64,000 nt of DNA from positions 186,001 through 250,000 of the forward strand of contig NZ_VLTK01000005.1 in assembly GCF_007558825.1 (NCBI RefSeq), read 5' to 3'. The stretch's first letter is position 1. Every line of letters begins with the position of its first letter. The position numbers and the translations under genes are program-made. The notes below the pieces were generated by a model that searched no databases, was not told the origin of the DNA, and was given only the letters and a program-made list of their open reading frames with translations. The stretch comes from Brevibacterium aurantiacum (lineage in GTDB: Bacteria > Actinomycetota > Actinomycetes > Actinomycetales > Brevibacteriaceae). Of this stretch, positions 7,389-16,843 are shown piece by piece.

Positions 7389-9608
7389 GTGGGACTCAAC
7401 CCTGAATCCGCCGTAGCGCACATTGACAATGGCAGCTATGGTTCACACACCATCCGCTTCGAAACAGGACGGCTTGCACAGCAGGCCGCCGGTTCTGCCG
7501 TCGCCTACCTCGACGACGAAACCATGCTGTTCTCGGCCACCTCGGCGGGCAAGAACCCCCGTGAGGGCTTCGACTTCTTCCCTCTGACCGTCGACGTCGA
7601 AGAGCGCATGTACGCCGCGGGTCGCATCCCCGGTTCGTTCTTCCGCCGTGAAGGACGCCCCTCGACCGACGCGGTCCTCACCTGCCGCCTCATCGACCGC
7701 CCTCTGCGCCCCTCCTTCGTGAAGGGACTGCGCAACGAGGTTCAGGTCGTCGTCACAGTGATGTCGATCCACCCCGACCACATCTACGATGCACTCGCCA
7801 TCAACGCGGCCTCGATGTCGACTCAGCTCTCCGGACTGCCCTTCTCCGGTCCCATCGGCGGCGTGCGCATCGCACTCATCGACGGCCAGTGGGTTGCCTT
7901 CCCGAACCACTCGCAGCTCGATGACGCCGTCTTCAACATGGTCGTCGCCGGCCGTGTCGTCGGTGACGACGTTGCGATCATGATGGTCGAGGCAGAAGCC
8001 ACCGACAACGCCATCGACCGCATCAAGTCCGGTGCCACCGCACCGACCGAAGAGGTTGTGGCCGAGGGACTCGAAGCCGCGAAGCCCTTCATCAGCGAAC
8101 TCTGCCGTGCGCAGCAGGAGCTGGCCGACAGTGCAGCCAAGCCCACCGTCGAGTTCCCTGTTTTCAAGGACTACCAGGACGACGTCTACGAGGCTGTGCG
8201 CGAACTCGCCGAAGCCAAGCAGACCGAGAATTTCCAGATCGCTGACAAGCAGGAACGCGAAGCAGCCGGCGAAGTTCTGCTGTCTGAGCTCTTCGACAAG
8301 CTCGGCGAACGCTTCGCCGGCCGCGAGAAGGAAATCGCCGGGGCCCTCAACGCTCTGACGAAGCAGGTTGTGCGCAAGCGCATCCTCACCGAGCAGATCC
8401 GCATCGACGGTCGTGGTCTCAAGGACATCCGTCCTCTGACTGCCGAGACCAACGTGATCCCACGCGCTCACGGCTCGGCCATCTTCGAGCGTGGAGAGAC
8501 CCAGATCCTCGGTGTCACCACGCTGAACATGCTCAAGCTCGAACAGCACATCGACTCTCTGTCGCCTGTGACCACGAAGCGCTACATGCACCACTACAAC
8601 TTCCCGCCCTACTCGGTCGGAGAGACCGGTCGTGTGGGCAGCCCGAAGCGCCGCGAGATCGGACATGGTGCACTGGCTGAACGTGCACTCGTGCCGGTTC
8701 TGCCCAAGCGCGAGGACTTCCCCTACGCCATCCGCGAAGTCTCAGAGGCACTCGGATCCAACGGCTCGACCTCGATGGGTTCGGTCTGTGCATCGACTCT
8801 GGCCATGCTCTCGGCTGGTGTGCCGCTGCAGGCTCCCGTCGCAGGCATCGCCATGGGACTCGTCTCCGACGTCATCTCCACCGACACCGGTGATCAGACC
8901 GCATACGCGGCACTGACCGACATCCTCGGTGCCGAAGACGCCTTCGGCGACATGGACTTCAAGGTTGCCGGTACGCGTGACTTCATCACTGCGATCCAGC
9001 TCGACACCAAGCTCGACGGCCTTCCCGCCTCGGTGCTCGGTGCCGCCCTCAAGCAGGCGCAGGAAGCCCGCATGGTCATCCTCGACGTCATCGCCGAGGC
9101 CATCGATGCTCCGGCAGAGATGGCTCCGACTGCTCCGCGCATCATCTCGGTGAACATCCCGGTCGACAAGATCGGCGAGGTCATCGGACCCAAGGGCAAG
9201 ATGATCAACCAGATGCAGGAAGACACCGGCGCTGACATCAGCATCGAAGACGACGGAACCGTCCTCATCGGTGCCGCCGACGGAGCAGCCGCAGATGCCG
9301 CCCGCTCGATGATCAACGCCATCGCCAACCCGCAGGTGCCCGAGGTCGGCGAACGTTACCTCGGAACTGTCGTGAAGACGATGAGCTTCGGCGCATTCGT
9401 CTCCCTGACACCGGGCAAGGACGGCCTGCTGCACATCTCCGAGCTGCGTAAGCTCAACGATGGGAAGCGAGTCGAGGACGTCGAAGACGTCGTCGGAGTC
9501 GGCCAGAAGGTCCAGGTCGAGATCACGAAGATCGACGACCGCGGCAAGCTGTCACTCTCGCCTGTCGGCGACGATGACGAAGAAGCAGAAGAGGAATCAG
9601 ACAACTGA
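7389..9608 (+). CDS. pnp: Polyribonucleotide nucleotidyltransferase (PNPase)
   Basis: PNPase degrades RNA phosphorolytically from the 3' end and in actinobacteria also adds 3' tails. The 739-residue protein has two RNase PH-like domains ([25 protein letters not shown] in the first; [21 protein letters not shown] in the second), a KH domain with [12 protein letters not shown], an S1 domain ([19 protein letters not shown]) and an acidic tail. I chose GTG 7389 because aaggag (7378-7383) is 5 nt upstream and the product then begins with the family-typical [17 protein letters not shown]; the frame is open 264 bp further upstream through the structured leader, but that extension is not protein-like. 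High certainty. Confidence 0.96.
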   Translation: MGLNPESAVAHIDNGSYGSHTIRFETGRLAQQAAGSAVAYLDDETMLFSATSAGKNPREGFDFFPLTVDVEERMYAAGRIPGSFFRREGRPSTDAVLTCRLIDRPLRPSFVKGLRNEVQVVVTVMSIHPDHIYDALAINAASMSTQLSGLPFSGPIGGVRIALIDGQWVAFPNHSQLDDAVFNMVVAGRVVGDDVAIMMVEAEATDNAIDRIKSGATAPTEEVVAEGLEAAKPFISELCRAQQELADSAAKPTVEFPVFKDYQDDVYEAVRELAEAKQTENFQIADKQEREAAGEVLLSELFDKLGERFAGREKEIAGALNALTKQVVRKRILTEQIRIDGRGLKDIRPLTAETNVIPRAHGSAIFERGETQILGVTTLNMLKLEQHIDSLSPVTTKRYMHHYNFPPYSVGETGRVGSPKRREIGHGALAERALVPVLPKREDFPYAIREVSEALGSNGSTSMGSVCASTLAMLSAGVPLQAPVAGIAMGLVSDVISTDTGDQTAYAALTDILGAEDAFGDMDFKVAGTRDFITAIQLDTKLDGLPASVLGAALKQAQEARMVILDVIAEAIDAPAEMAPTAPRIISVNIPVDKIGEVIGPKGKMINQMQEDTGADISIEDDGTVLIGAADGAAADAARSMINAIANPQVPEVGERYLGTVVKTMSFGAFVSLTPGKDGLLHISELRKLNDGKRVEDVEDVVGVGQKVQVEITKIDDRGKLSLSPVGDDDEEAEEESDN

Positions 9609-9670
9609 TACTCAAGGATTCTCACACCGGGGAGGGCAGCCGAATCGATCGGTCTGTCCTCCCCGGTGGT

Positions 9671-10930
9671 TTGACAGTGACCACCGAACACATGCCCGGA
9701 CTGGCGTCGGAGACCATCGGCATCTGGGTCGCGGCAGGTTCGCGCGACGAATCGACCGAGACCGCCGGATCGACCCATTTCCTCGAACACATGCTCTTCA
9801 AAGGAACGCCGACGAAGGACGCGAAGACGATCGCGGCAGCCTTCGACCGGACCGGAGGAGACTCCAACGCCATCACGGCCAAGGAGCTCACCTGCTACTA
9901 CTCGCGCTGCCTGGTTACGGACCTGTCGGACATCACCTCGCTGCTCGTCGACATGGTCTCGAACTCGAACCTGGACGCCGAGGAGTTCGAACGCGAACGC
10001 GGCGTCATCATCGAAGAGTTGGCAATGTCGGCCGACGACCCCGGCGACGTCCTCTTCGATGACTTCGACGAGCTCATCTTCGGCGACCACCCATTGGCAC
10101 GCCCAGTCGGCGCGACGAAGGACCAGATCCGCGTGCTGGGCCATCACACACTCCTCGATCACCACTCGACAACCTATGTTCCCCCGCGTCTGGTCATCGC
10201 CGCCGCCGGCGGTGCCACCCACGAGGAAGTCCTGGGAATGGTCGATGACGCATTGGCTCAGGCCGGTGTCGGCTCCCAGGCCGGCTCACACACCTGGGAC
10301 AGCCCCGCCGCGACAGCAGGCGGGGTGCCTGGCCGCGGCGCACGTGAGGTGCCGACGTTCCATTCGGGTCGCTCACACACGGTCAAAGACACCGAACAGC
10401 TGGGAATCCTGCTCGGCTGCGAGGGTCTCGAAGAGGGCCATCCGGATCGCTTCGTCTATTCGGTGCTGCTGACGATGCTCGGCGGCGGAATGTCCTCCCG
10501 GCTCTTCCAGAGCGTGCGAGAAGAACGCGGTCTCGCCTACGCCGTCAACTGCGTGGCAAGCCAGTTCACCGACTTCGGAACGTTCGGCATCTACGCCGGC
10601 TGCACACCGGAGAACGGGCAGGCCGTCGTCGACCTGGCATTGGCCGAATGGGACCGTCTGGCGCAGGAGGTGCCCAGTCGCACCGAACTGGACGCGATCG
10701 TCTCCCAGCTCTCGGGTTCGATGATCCTCGGGCTCGAGTCCTCGGCCGCACGGATGAATCGACTGGCCCGATCGGAGATCTTCGGAATCCCACTCGAATC
10801 TCCGCTCGACCTCATCGAACGCGTCCGCTCGGTCACGGCGGAGCAGGTGTCGACGATGGCAGGAGACCTCATGGGTCGCCCGAAGTCGCTGTCTCTCGTG
10901 GGTCCACAGGCCGACGTCGTTCTGCGCTGA
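9671..10930 (+). CDS. M16 family zinc metalloprotease (PepR/YmxG-like)
   Basis: This is an insulinase-family processing peptidase with the inverted zinc motif HFLEH (residues 36-40 counting from TTG 9671) and the distal glutamate region in ERGVIIEELAM; the C-terminal half has the GLAYAVN-type motif of the family (RLFQSVREERGLAYAV). Such genes follow pnp in most actinobacteria. TTG 9671 is the first ordinary start codon, but the frame is open and homologous upstream (DRSVLPGGLTVTTEHMPG), so the true N-terminus is probably earlier. The only near-cognate codon is CTG 9605, which overlaps the pnp stop and lies 8 nt after gaggaa (9591-9596). Function of the protease is unproven. Confidence 0.88.
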   Translation: MTVTTEHMPGLASETIGIWVAAGSRDESTETAGSTHFLEHMLFKGTPTKDAKTIAAAFDRTGGDSNAITAKELTCYYSRCLVTDLSDITSLLVDMVSNSNLDAEEFERERGVIIEELAMSADDPGDVLFDDFDELIFGDHPLARPVGATKDQIRVLGHHTLLDHHSTTYVPPRLVIAAAGGATHEEVLGMVDDALAQAGVGSQAGSHTWDSPAATAGGVPGRGAREVPTFHSGRSHTVKDTEQLGILLGCEGLEEGHPDRFVYSVLLTMLGGGMSSRLFQSVREERGLAYAVNCVASQFTDFGTFGIYAGCTPENGQAVVDLALAEWDRLAQEVPSRTELDAIVSQLSGSMILGLESSAARMNRLARSEIFGIPLESPLDLIERVRSVTAEQVSTMAGDLMGRPKSLSLVGPQADVVLR

Positions 10931-10985
10931 GGATGAGATGACGCTGGCCTGAGGCGATGCCCGCAGGCTCCGAACCGTGAGCATC

Positions 10986-11025
10986 TAGAATGGCTGTACA
11001 ACAAGATTCTTGTTGTACAGCCATT
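10986..11025 (+). promoter_or_regulatory. Long perfect palindrome over the TetR promoter
   Basis: Arms AATGGCTGTACAACAAGA (10989-11006) and TCTTGTTGTACAGCCATT (11008-11025) are 18-bp perfect inverted repeats around one central T. A tagaat -10 hexamer at 10986-10991 overlaps the left arm, so the palindrome covers the probable -10 and transcription start of the TetR gene at 11050. It could also act as a hairpin after the M16 gene (it is followed by ttct), but operator is the better reading. Confidence 0.7.
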
Positions 11026-11049
11026 TCTGTCTGTGTGGGGGAGAGGTTC

Positions 11050-11691
11050 ATGTCGCGAAAGAGCGCATCGGTGCGTCGGGACGAGATCCTGGCTGCGACC
11101 GTGGAGGAGATCGAAAGCACCGGCCTGCGCACCCTCCGAGTCGCCGATGTCGCCGCACGGCTGGGACTGAGCCCGAGCCTGGTCATCTACCACTTCGTGA
11201 CGAAGGAAGCACTCGTCGCCGCAGCCTTCGCCCACGCCGGGGAGAACGACCTCTATCGCGCGCGTCGACTCGCCGCGACGCAGAAGCCAGCATCGCAGCG
11301 GCTCAGAGATGTCATCCAGTGGTACATGCCGACAGGCTCGACGAGGAGCTGGAAGATCTGGATCGACGGGTGGTCTGCCGGACTCTTCGACGATGGGGTG
11401 AAGTCGACGTTCTCCACACTTGACCGAGAGTGGAAGACAATACTGTCCGAGCTCATCGTCGCTGGGCTCGAGGCGAAGGAATTCCGATTCAGCCCCGTCC
11501 GAATGGCCACGGAAGCCTCCGCGAACGAGCCCACAGGAGCCGCCGTCGCAGAGCTGGCCGATGGCTGCGCCACGAGGATCCTCGCGTACCTCGACGGGCT
11601 CGCAGTCCAACTCATCTTCAACCCTGAAAGCGTGTCGCCTAAGACCCTATCCGCTTGGGTCGATGCCTTCGTCGCACGCGAATTGGAATGA
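11050..11691 (+). CDS. TetR/AcrR family transcriptional regulator
   Basis: The 213-residue protein has an N-terminal TetR DNA-binding domain with a helix-turn-helix at about residues 30-49 (LRVADVAARLGLSPSLVIYHF) and an all-helical ligand-binding C-terminal domain. ATG 11050 is chosen because a ggggagagg site lies just upstream; the open frame extends back to 10990, but that region is the palindrome. It is immediately upstream of, and co-directional with, the amino-acid dehydrogenase operon and probably represses both itself (palindrome at 10989-11025) and that operon (dyad at 11762-11779). The inducer is unknown. Confidence 0.85.
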   Translation: MSRKSASVRRDEILAATVEEIESTGLRTLRVADVAARLGLSPSLVIYHFVTKEALVAAAFAHAGENDLYRARRLAATQKPASQRLRDVIQWYMPTGSTRSWKIWIDGWSAGLFDDGVKSTFSTLDREWKTILSELIVAGLEAKEFRFSPVRMATEASANEPTGAAVAELADGCATRILAYLDGLAVQLIFNPESVSPKTLSAWVDAFVARELE

Positions 11692-11761
11692 TCCCGGAAC
11701 TCTCGCTCCGACACTCTTGACGAGGCAGCCCTCCGACGGTCAGACTGGTGATCTCAACCTA

Positions 11762-11779
11762 ACTGAACAGCGATTCAGT
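11762..11779 (+). promoter_or_regulatory. Inverted repeat upstream of the catabolic operon
   Basis: ACTGAA (11762-11767) and TTCAGT (11774-11779) form a perfect dyad with a 6-bp centre, 18 bp before the dehydrogenase start codon. The size and position suit an operator, perhaps for the neighbouring TetR protein, though its sequence differs from the 37-bp palindrome. Confidence 0.45.
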
Positions 11780-11797
11780 AAAACCCTTGGGAGCGAC

Positions 11798-13054
11798 ATG
11801 TTCATGGACATCACCTGGCAGGATCCGATCACTGGAGCACACGGATTCGTCGTCATCGACACGCTGGTGAGGGGAACAGCCTCGGGCGGGCTGAGAATGC
11901 GTCAGGGATGCACTCTCGAGGAGGTGCGGGGTCTGGCTCAGGGGATGACGCGCAAGGAGGCGATCCATCTGCGTCCTGGCCGGCGCTATGTTCCCGTCGG
12001 CGGTGCGAAAGGCGGCATCGACTTCGACCCACGTGCTCCCGGAGCCACCGACATCCTCGAGAGGTTCCTCGTCGCCGTGAATCCGATCATGCGCGCCTAT
12101 TGGGCACTGGGCGAGGACCTGGGCGTGCGCCAGAACGATATCGACGAGATCCTTGCCAGGCGTGAGCTCGGCAGCGGCCTGTCGGCCGTGGAGAAGCTGC
12201 TGAGTGACCCGGAAGCGGCCAGGGCGCGGACGGCCACCGCCTTCTCTGCGGTCGTCGACGGTCTGGCTCAGGATGAGCTCGTCGGCGGCCTGGGAGTGGC
12301 CACCTCGGCGATCGCCGCACTCGAAGCCGAGGGGAGGGACCCGGCCGACTCGACCGCAGTGATCCAGGGATTCGGATCGATGGGTGGGGCGAGCGCCCGA
12401 TTCCTCGCCGAGGCGGGAGTGCGCATCGTCGGCATCGCTGATGCCGACGGGTTCGTGTCCAACCCGGCCGGACTCGACGTCGAGGCCCTGCTGGACACAC
12501 GCGATCCCTTCGGCGGCATCGACCGAGCCACACTTCGTCCCGCTGATGTGGACGGTGATCGCAGAGACTGGCTGGCCGCTGACTGCGATGTGCTTGTCCC
12601 TGCGGCAGTCAGCTACGCGATCACGCGTGCGAACTGTGAGGCCATCACCGCCGGGCTCATCGTCGAGGCCGCGAACATGCCCGTGCTGCCCGATGCGGAA
12701 GAACGCCTGCAGGCCCGAGGGGTCACGGTTGTTCCCGATTTTCTCGCGAACTCCGCGACGAATGCGTGGTGGTGGTGGGTGACGTTCGGCGATGTCGACG
12801 GCAGCTGGGACGACAGCAGGTCCCTGGTCACCGAGACTCTGCGCGAACTCACGATTCAGGTGCTCAGTGATGCCGACCGTTTGGGAATCACGCCCCGGCA
12901 GGCGGCACAGTCCCGGGTGGATGCGAACCTCGAAGCGCTCCGGGCTACGCCTGATCCAGCGATCAGGGTCGATCCAGCGATCGGGGTCGATTCAACGATC
13001 GGGGTCGATTCAGGGGACACTGATCAGATGGCCGCCGCCAAGGCAGAGCGTTAG
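11798..13054 (+). CDS. Glu/Leu/Phe/Val dehydrogenase family amino-acid dehydrogenase
   Basis: Enzymes of this family oxidatively deaminate an L-amino acid to its 2-oxo acid with NAD(P)+. The 418-residue protein keeps the substrate-site lysines in MTRKEAIHL (Lys53) and VGGAKGGID (Lys71), and a Rossmann motif GFGSMGG in the second domain. The insertion between the two lysine motifs is unusual compared with classical GDH/LeuDH and points to a distinct clade; the substrate cannot be read from sequence. ATG 11798 follows gggag; ATG 11804 is also possible. The last residues are built of tandem 18-bp repeats (DPAIRV/DPAIGV/DSTIGV). First gene of a four-gene operon. Confidence 0.8.
   Translation: MFMDITWQDPITGAHGFVVIDTLVRGTASGGLRMRQGCTLEEVRGLAQGMTRKEAIHLRPGRRYVPVGGAKGGIDFDPRAPGATDILERFLVAVNPIMRAYWALGEDLGVRQNDIDEILARRELGSGLSAVEKLLSDPEAARARTATAFSAVVDGLAQDELVGGLGVATSAIAALEAEGRDPADSTAVIQGFGSMGGASARFLAEAGVRIVGIADADGFVSNPAGLDVEALLDTRDPFGGIDRATLRPADVDGDRRDWLAADCDVLVPAAVSYAITRANCEAITAGLIVEAANMPVLPDAEERLQARGVTVVPDFLANSATNAWWWWVTFGDVDGSWDDSRSLVTETLRELTIQVLSDADRLGITPRQAAQSRVDANLEALRATPDPAIRVDPAIGVDSTIGVDSGDTDQMAAAKAER
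12953..13012 (+). repeat. 18-bp tandem repeat encoding a hexapeptide tail
   Basis: Three units gatccagcgatcagggtc (12953-12970), its near-copies at 12971-12988 and 12989-13006, and a partial fourth unit lie in frame at the 3' end of the dehydrogenase gene. They encode D-P/S-A/T-I-R/G-V repeats that are not part of the catalytic fold. Confidence 0.9.
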
Positions 13055-13058
13055 AGCC

Positions 13059-15161
13059 ATGGATCGGTTCTTCGACCCCGGCAGCGTCGCCGTCCTCGGA
13101 GCCTCGAACGACCCGGCCAAATGGGGATTCTGGCTCTCCGCGGGAGCGTTGAAGGGAACACATCGGCGCCGGGTCCATCTCATCAACTCACGAGTCGCCT
13201 CGATCCAGGGTGAACCCACCTTCCCCAGCCTCGCTGAGCTGCCTGAGACACCGGAGCTCCTTGTCATCTCGATCCCGGGCAGCGGGGTCCCGGCCGTCGT
13301 CGATGAGGCATTGGCCGCAGGAGTGCGAGCCTTCCTCATCATCTCGGCCAGGGTGCCCGGCGCCGCCGAGGTGGCCCAGCGAATCATCTCCGCAGGAGCC
13401 CGCCTCATCGGCCCGTCGTCCTTGGGCGTCGTCGATGCGAGCAATGATCTGCTTCTGGCTTGGGGCAACTTCACCCCCGGGTCCCTGGCCGTGGTGACGC
13501 AGAGCGGCCAACTGGGAACGGAGATCGCCACCCTCTCCGCACGCAGCGGCCTCGGGATCTCACGCTTCGCCTCCATCGGCGGACAGTCGGACGTCCGGGC
13601 CGCAGAGATCCTGTCCTCCCTGGTCGACGATGCCGCCACCACGCAGGTCGTGCTCTACCTAGAGTCATTCACCGGCGGCAGCGCCCTGGTGTCGGCCATG
13701 CAGGCACTGCGTGCGGCGGGGAAGCCCACGATGATCCTCACCACGGGCCAATCGGACGCCGGAGCCAGGCTTGCGCGATCGCACACCGGATCGCTCACCT
13801 CGGCGATGGACACGGTCGATGCCGCCTGCCGCGCCGCCGGTGCAATCCGACTCTCGACACCCGGCGAGGCGGTTGAGCTGGCCGGTTTCCTCGCCACGTC
13901 CTGGTTGCCTGCGGGGAGGAGGATCGCCGTCATCTCCGATTCAGGCGGGCAGGGCGCGATCGCCGCAGACCGAGCCGAGTCCCACGGTCTGCGCGTCAAC
14001 GTCCTTGACGCTCTCACACGCACCAGGGTCGCAGAGAATCTGCCGCAGGCCGGTCACATCGACAATCCGATCGACCTCGACGGGGCAGGGGAGGCCGACC
14101 TGTCCGTCCACTCACGTCTCGTCGATGCGCTCCTGGCCGATGAAGCCATCGACGCAGTCGTCCTGAGCGGATACTTCGGCTGCTACGGCGAGGACATCCC
14201 TGCTCTCCTCGACGCGGAGCTGGCCGAGGTGAGCAGGCTGGGTGAGTCCGTGCACAGTCATCGCAAGCCACTCATCGTCCACTCGATGAGTGCCGATTCG
14301 CAGGCCGTCGCGGCCCTGTGGGAGAACTCGATACCCGTCTACACCTCGATCGAATCGGTCATGCGCGTCGTTGCCGGAGCCGGGTTCTACGCCTCCCATT
14401 CCGGTCGAATCACCGAGGCTCTGGAGCGGTCGGGTCCGGTGACGCCCTGGGGGACCGGGTACGGTGCGGCCCGGGACACGATCAGCGCGGCCGGGGTGCC
14501 GGTGCCGCGGGCCCTGACGCTGAGTCGCGGAGCCGAGCTCGCCGAGGTGGTGGCCGGCTCGGATCTGACACCGCCGTTCGTACTCAAGGCCTCTTGGCCC
14601 GCGCACAAGACCGAACTCGGGGCGATCGCCCTCGGCCTCGGCGATGCCACAGCCCTCGAAGACGCCTACGTGGAGATGGTGGGCCGCCTCGGCGAGGGTG
14701 AGTACATCGTCGAGGAGATGGACACCCGCGATGGGGCCGTCGAGATCCTGGTCGGCGGACGCCAGGACGAGAACTTCGGGGCGATTGTGATGGTGGGAGC
14801 CGGAGGAACCGAGACGGAGCTCTACGGCGACACCTGGCTCGAGCTGGCGCCGGTCTCGCATGCAGAAGCTCTCGACATGGTCTCCCGGCTCACGTGCTAT
14901 CGGCTGCTCACAGGATGGCGAGGTCGGCGTGCGACGGACCTCGACGAACTGGCCGAGATCATCGTCTCGGTCTCCCGTCTGATCGCCGGCAGCAACGAGA
15001 TCCAGGAGATCGAGATCAACCCGGTGCGCGTCACCCCGGACGGAGCGTTGGCCGTCGACGCGCTCGTCGTCACGAACCGAGACGACGACGGCAGCACCGA
15101 CAACGACAGCAGCATCCATAACGACGGCAGCACCGACAACCCCGACAAGGAGTCACGATGA
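13059..15161 (+). CDS. ADP-forming acyl-CoA synthetase (NDP-forming CoA ligase, fused alpha-beta)
   Basis: This family interconverts acyl-CoA + ADP + Pi with acid + CoA + ATP through a phosphohistidine. The 700-residue protein has an N-terminal CoA-binding Rossmann domain (SVAVLGASNDPAKWGF), two succinyl-CoA-ligase-like domains with the phosphorylated His242 in RSHTGSL, and a C-terminal ATP-grasp domain (VLKASWPAHKTELGAI). ATG 13059 is 4 bp after the dehydrogenase stop; the frame is open further upstream but overlaps that gene. The stop overlaps the next ATG (ATGA). The C-terminus carries an Asp/Ser/Asn repeat tail. Acid substrate unknown; context suggests one derived from an amino acid. Confidence 0.85.
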   Translation: MDRFFDPGSVAVLGASNDPAKWGFWLSAGALKGTHRRRVHLINSRVASIQGEPTFPSLAELPETPELLVISIPGSGVPAVVDEALAAGVRAFLIISARVPGAAEVAQRIISAGARLIGPSSLGVVDASNDLLLAWGNFTPGSLAVVTQSGQLGTEIATLSARSGLGISRFASIGGQSDVRAAEILSSLVDDAATTQVVLYLESFTGGSALVSAMQALRAAGKPTMILTTGQSDAGARLARSHTGSLTSAMDTVDAACRAAGAIRLSTPGEAVELAGFLATSWLPAGRRIAVISDSGGQGAIAADRAESHGLRVNVLDALTRTRVAENLPQAGHIDNPIDLDGAGEADLSVHSRLVDALLADEAIDAVVLSGYFGCYGEDIPALLDAELAEVSRLGESVHSHRKPLIVHSMSADSQAVAALWENSIPVYTSIESVMRVVAGAGFYASHSGRITEALERSGPVTPWGTGYGAARDTISAAGVPVPRALTLSRGAELAEVVAGSDLTPPFVLKASWPAHKTELGAIALGLGDATALEDAYVEMVGRLGEGEYIVEEMDTRDGAVEILVGGRQDENFGAIVMVGAGGTETELYGDTWLELAPVSHAEALDMVSRLTCYRLLTGWRGRRATDLDELAEIIVSVSRLIAGSNEIQEIEINPVRVTPDGALAVDALVVTNRDDDGSTDNDSSIHNDGSTDNPDKESR
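15087..15140 (+). repeat. 18-bp tandem repeat encoding DGSTDN-type tail
   Basis: Three 18-bp units at 15087-15104, 15105-15122 and 15123-15140 are in frame at the end of the CoA ligase gene; the first and third are identical (gacggcagcaccgacaac). They encode DGSTDN, DSSIHN, DGSTDN. Unit length equals that of the repeat at the end of the preceding gene although the sequence is unrelated. Confidence 0.9.
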
Positions 15162-16843
15162 CAGAGGAACAGGCAGAGATCACCGGCGGTGCGCACCTGG
15201 CCCGGGCGCTGAGAGCCGAGGGAATCTCGCGGGTCTACGGGATCCCAGGGACCCACAATCTCGAGATCTTCGCACAGCTGGCTGCCGAGGGAATCGACAT
15301 CGTCTCACCTCGCCACGAACAGGGGGCCGGATACATGGCCGACGGCGCGGCTCGCGTCACCGGTGAGGTGCAGGTCGTCGTCACAACGACGGGACCGGCG
15401 GTGTTCAATGCACTGACCGCGCTGCTGCAGTCCTTCACCGATTCGGTCCCGGTCCTGCTCGTCAGCCCCGGTATGCCCCTGACCCATCCCGGACGCGGCA
15501 ACGGACTCCTCCACGAGGTGCGTAACCAGAGTCAGGCCATCGACGCCGTCCTCGGCGACAGCCACCGGGTGACCAGTCCCGGTGAGGTCTCCCTTGCGGT
15601 CGGACAGGCACTCTCACGCATGCGCACCGGCCGAACCCGCCCCGCCTACATCGAGATCCCACTCGATCTCATCGAAGCCACCGGACCCGGTTGGCTGCAC
15701 CCGGCTCTGGCCCGTCCCAACCCTGCTCCGCAGCCGTCGGCGATCAGGACAGCCGCCGAGGCGCTGGCAACCTGCCAGCGCCCCCTTATCATCGTCGGGG
15801 CCGGGGCGCGCAGCGCCGGAGCGGAGGTGGAAGAGCTCTCCCAGGTACTCGGGGCCGGGGTCATCCTGTCCTCGAACGCGAAGGGAACGATCGACGATGA
15901 GTTCGTCAACAGCCTCGGCGCCATCGGAGTCCTCGAAGCGCTGCCGGAGGTGCTCGGTGCTGCCGATGCCGTGGTGGCCATCGGCACGGAACTGGCTCCC
16001 AGCGATTTCTGGCCCGAGCCGTTGCCGCTGCCGCACACGGTCGTTCGCATCGACCTCGACGAGGTGCAGATGCTGCGCAACGCCCGCGTCAGCCACCCGA
16101 TCCCAGCCCACGCGAAGGACGCGACGATCGCGCTGACGCACCGGCTGCACCAGACCAGATCGACCAGCCTCACCCGGGCGGCAATCGAGTGGCTGCGCGG
16201 CTGGCAGGACACGATCACGGACGCTGCCAAGACCGAAGGCGCACCCTGGTCACAGCTGTGCGGAGCACTCAACGACTACACCACCTCGGCGACCTCACCT
16301 GTCATCGTCGCCGCGGATTCCACGATGTGCTGCTACTACGGGGTGCAGACCGGATGGGCGGCGCGCAGAGGAGATCGCTTCCTCTACCCGGCAGGCGCCG
16401 GAACCCTGGGATACGGGCTGCCCGCGGGGATCGGTGCGAAACTCGCCGTGCCCGAGGCCAGGGTCGTGGCGATCGAGGGCGACGGCGGAGCGATGTTCAC
16501 GATCGTCGAACTCGCCGCGGCTGTGCAGGCCCAGGTGTCGATGTCCGTCATCATCGTCGACAACGGCGGCTACGGGGAGATCCGCAACGAGATGGCCGAT
16601 CGCGGCGATACTCCTGCGGGAGTGGCACTGCTGGGACCCGACTTCCCGGCACTGGCCGAGTCGATGGGCGCTCGCGGTCTCCACATCGAGACTCAGGAGC
16701 AGCTGACGACGGCACTGCAGCAGGCCGAGGACTTCGCCGGACCCACCCTGATCCACATGACCGAGGACTCCCGCGCCGCCACGGACATGCTGGGTGCTGC
16801 CCGGCCGAGTGAGAATTCGAACGAGACGAGGAGAGAGCCATGA
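15158..16843 (+). CDS. Thiamine diphosphate-dependent enzyme (acetolactate synthase/2-oxo acid decarboxylase-like)
   Basis: The 561-residue protein has the three-domain layout of ThDP enzymes: an N-terminal pyrimidine-binding domain with the catalytic glutamate Glu54 in RHEQGAGYMADGAAR, a central domain, and a C-terminal diphosphate-binding domain with EGDGGAMF (GDG at about 441-443) and VDNGGYGEI closing the metal site. It is not a clear acetolactate synthase: no small subunit is nearby and the context is catabolic. A role decarboxylating a 2-oxo acid made by the dehydrogenase is plausible. Start and stop overlap both neighbours by 4 nt, so the operon is tightly coupled. Confidence 0.8.
   Translation: MTEEQAEITGGAHLARALRAEGISRVYGIPGTHNLEIFAQLAAEGIDIVSPRHEQGAGYMADGAARVTGEVQVVVTTTGPAVFNALTALLQSFTDSVPVLLVSPGMPLTHPGRGNGLLHEVRNQSQAIDAVLGDSHRVTSPGEVSLAVGQALSRMRTGRTRPAYIEIPLDLIEATGPGWLHPALARPNPAPQPSAIRTAAEALATCQRPLIIVGAGARSAGAEVEELSQVLGAGVILSSNAKGTIDDEFVNSLGAIGVLEALPEVLGAADAVVAIGTELAPSDFWPEPLPLPHTVVRIDLDEVQMLRNARVSHPIPAHAKDATIALTHRLHQTRSTSLTRAAIEWLRGWQDTITDAAKTEGAPWSQLCGALNDYTTSATSPVIVAADSTMCCYYGVQTGWAARRGDRFLYPAGAGTLGYGLPAGIGAKLAVPEARVVAIEGDGGAMFTIVELAAAVQAQVSMSVIIVDNGGYGEIRNEMADRGDTPAGVALLGPDFPALAESMGARGLHIETQEQLTTALQQAEDFAGPTLIHMTEDSRAATDMLGAARPSENSNETRREP

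Noticed and set aside
11420..11797. N-terminal extension of the dehydrogenase into the TetR gene
   Set aside because: It overlaps TetR coding sequence in another frame and lacks family similarity; ATG 11798 gives the normal N-terminus.
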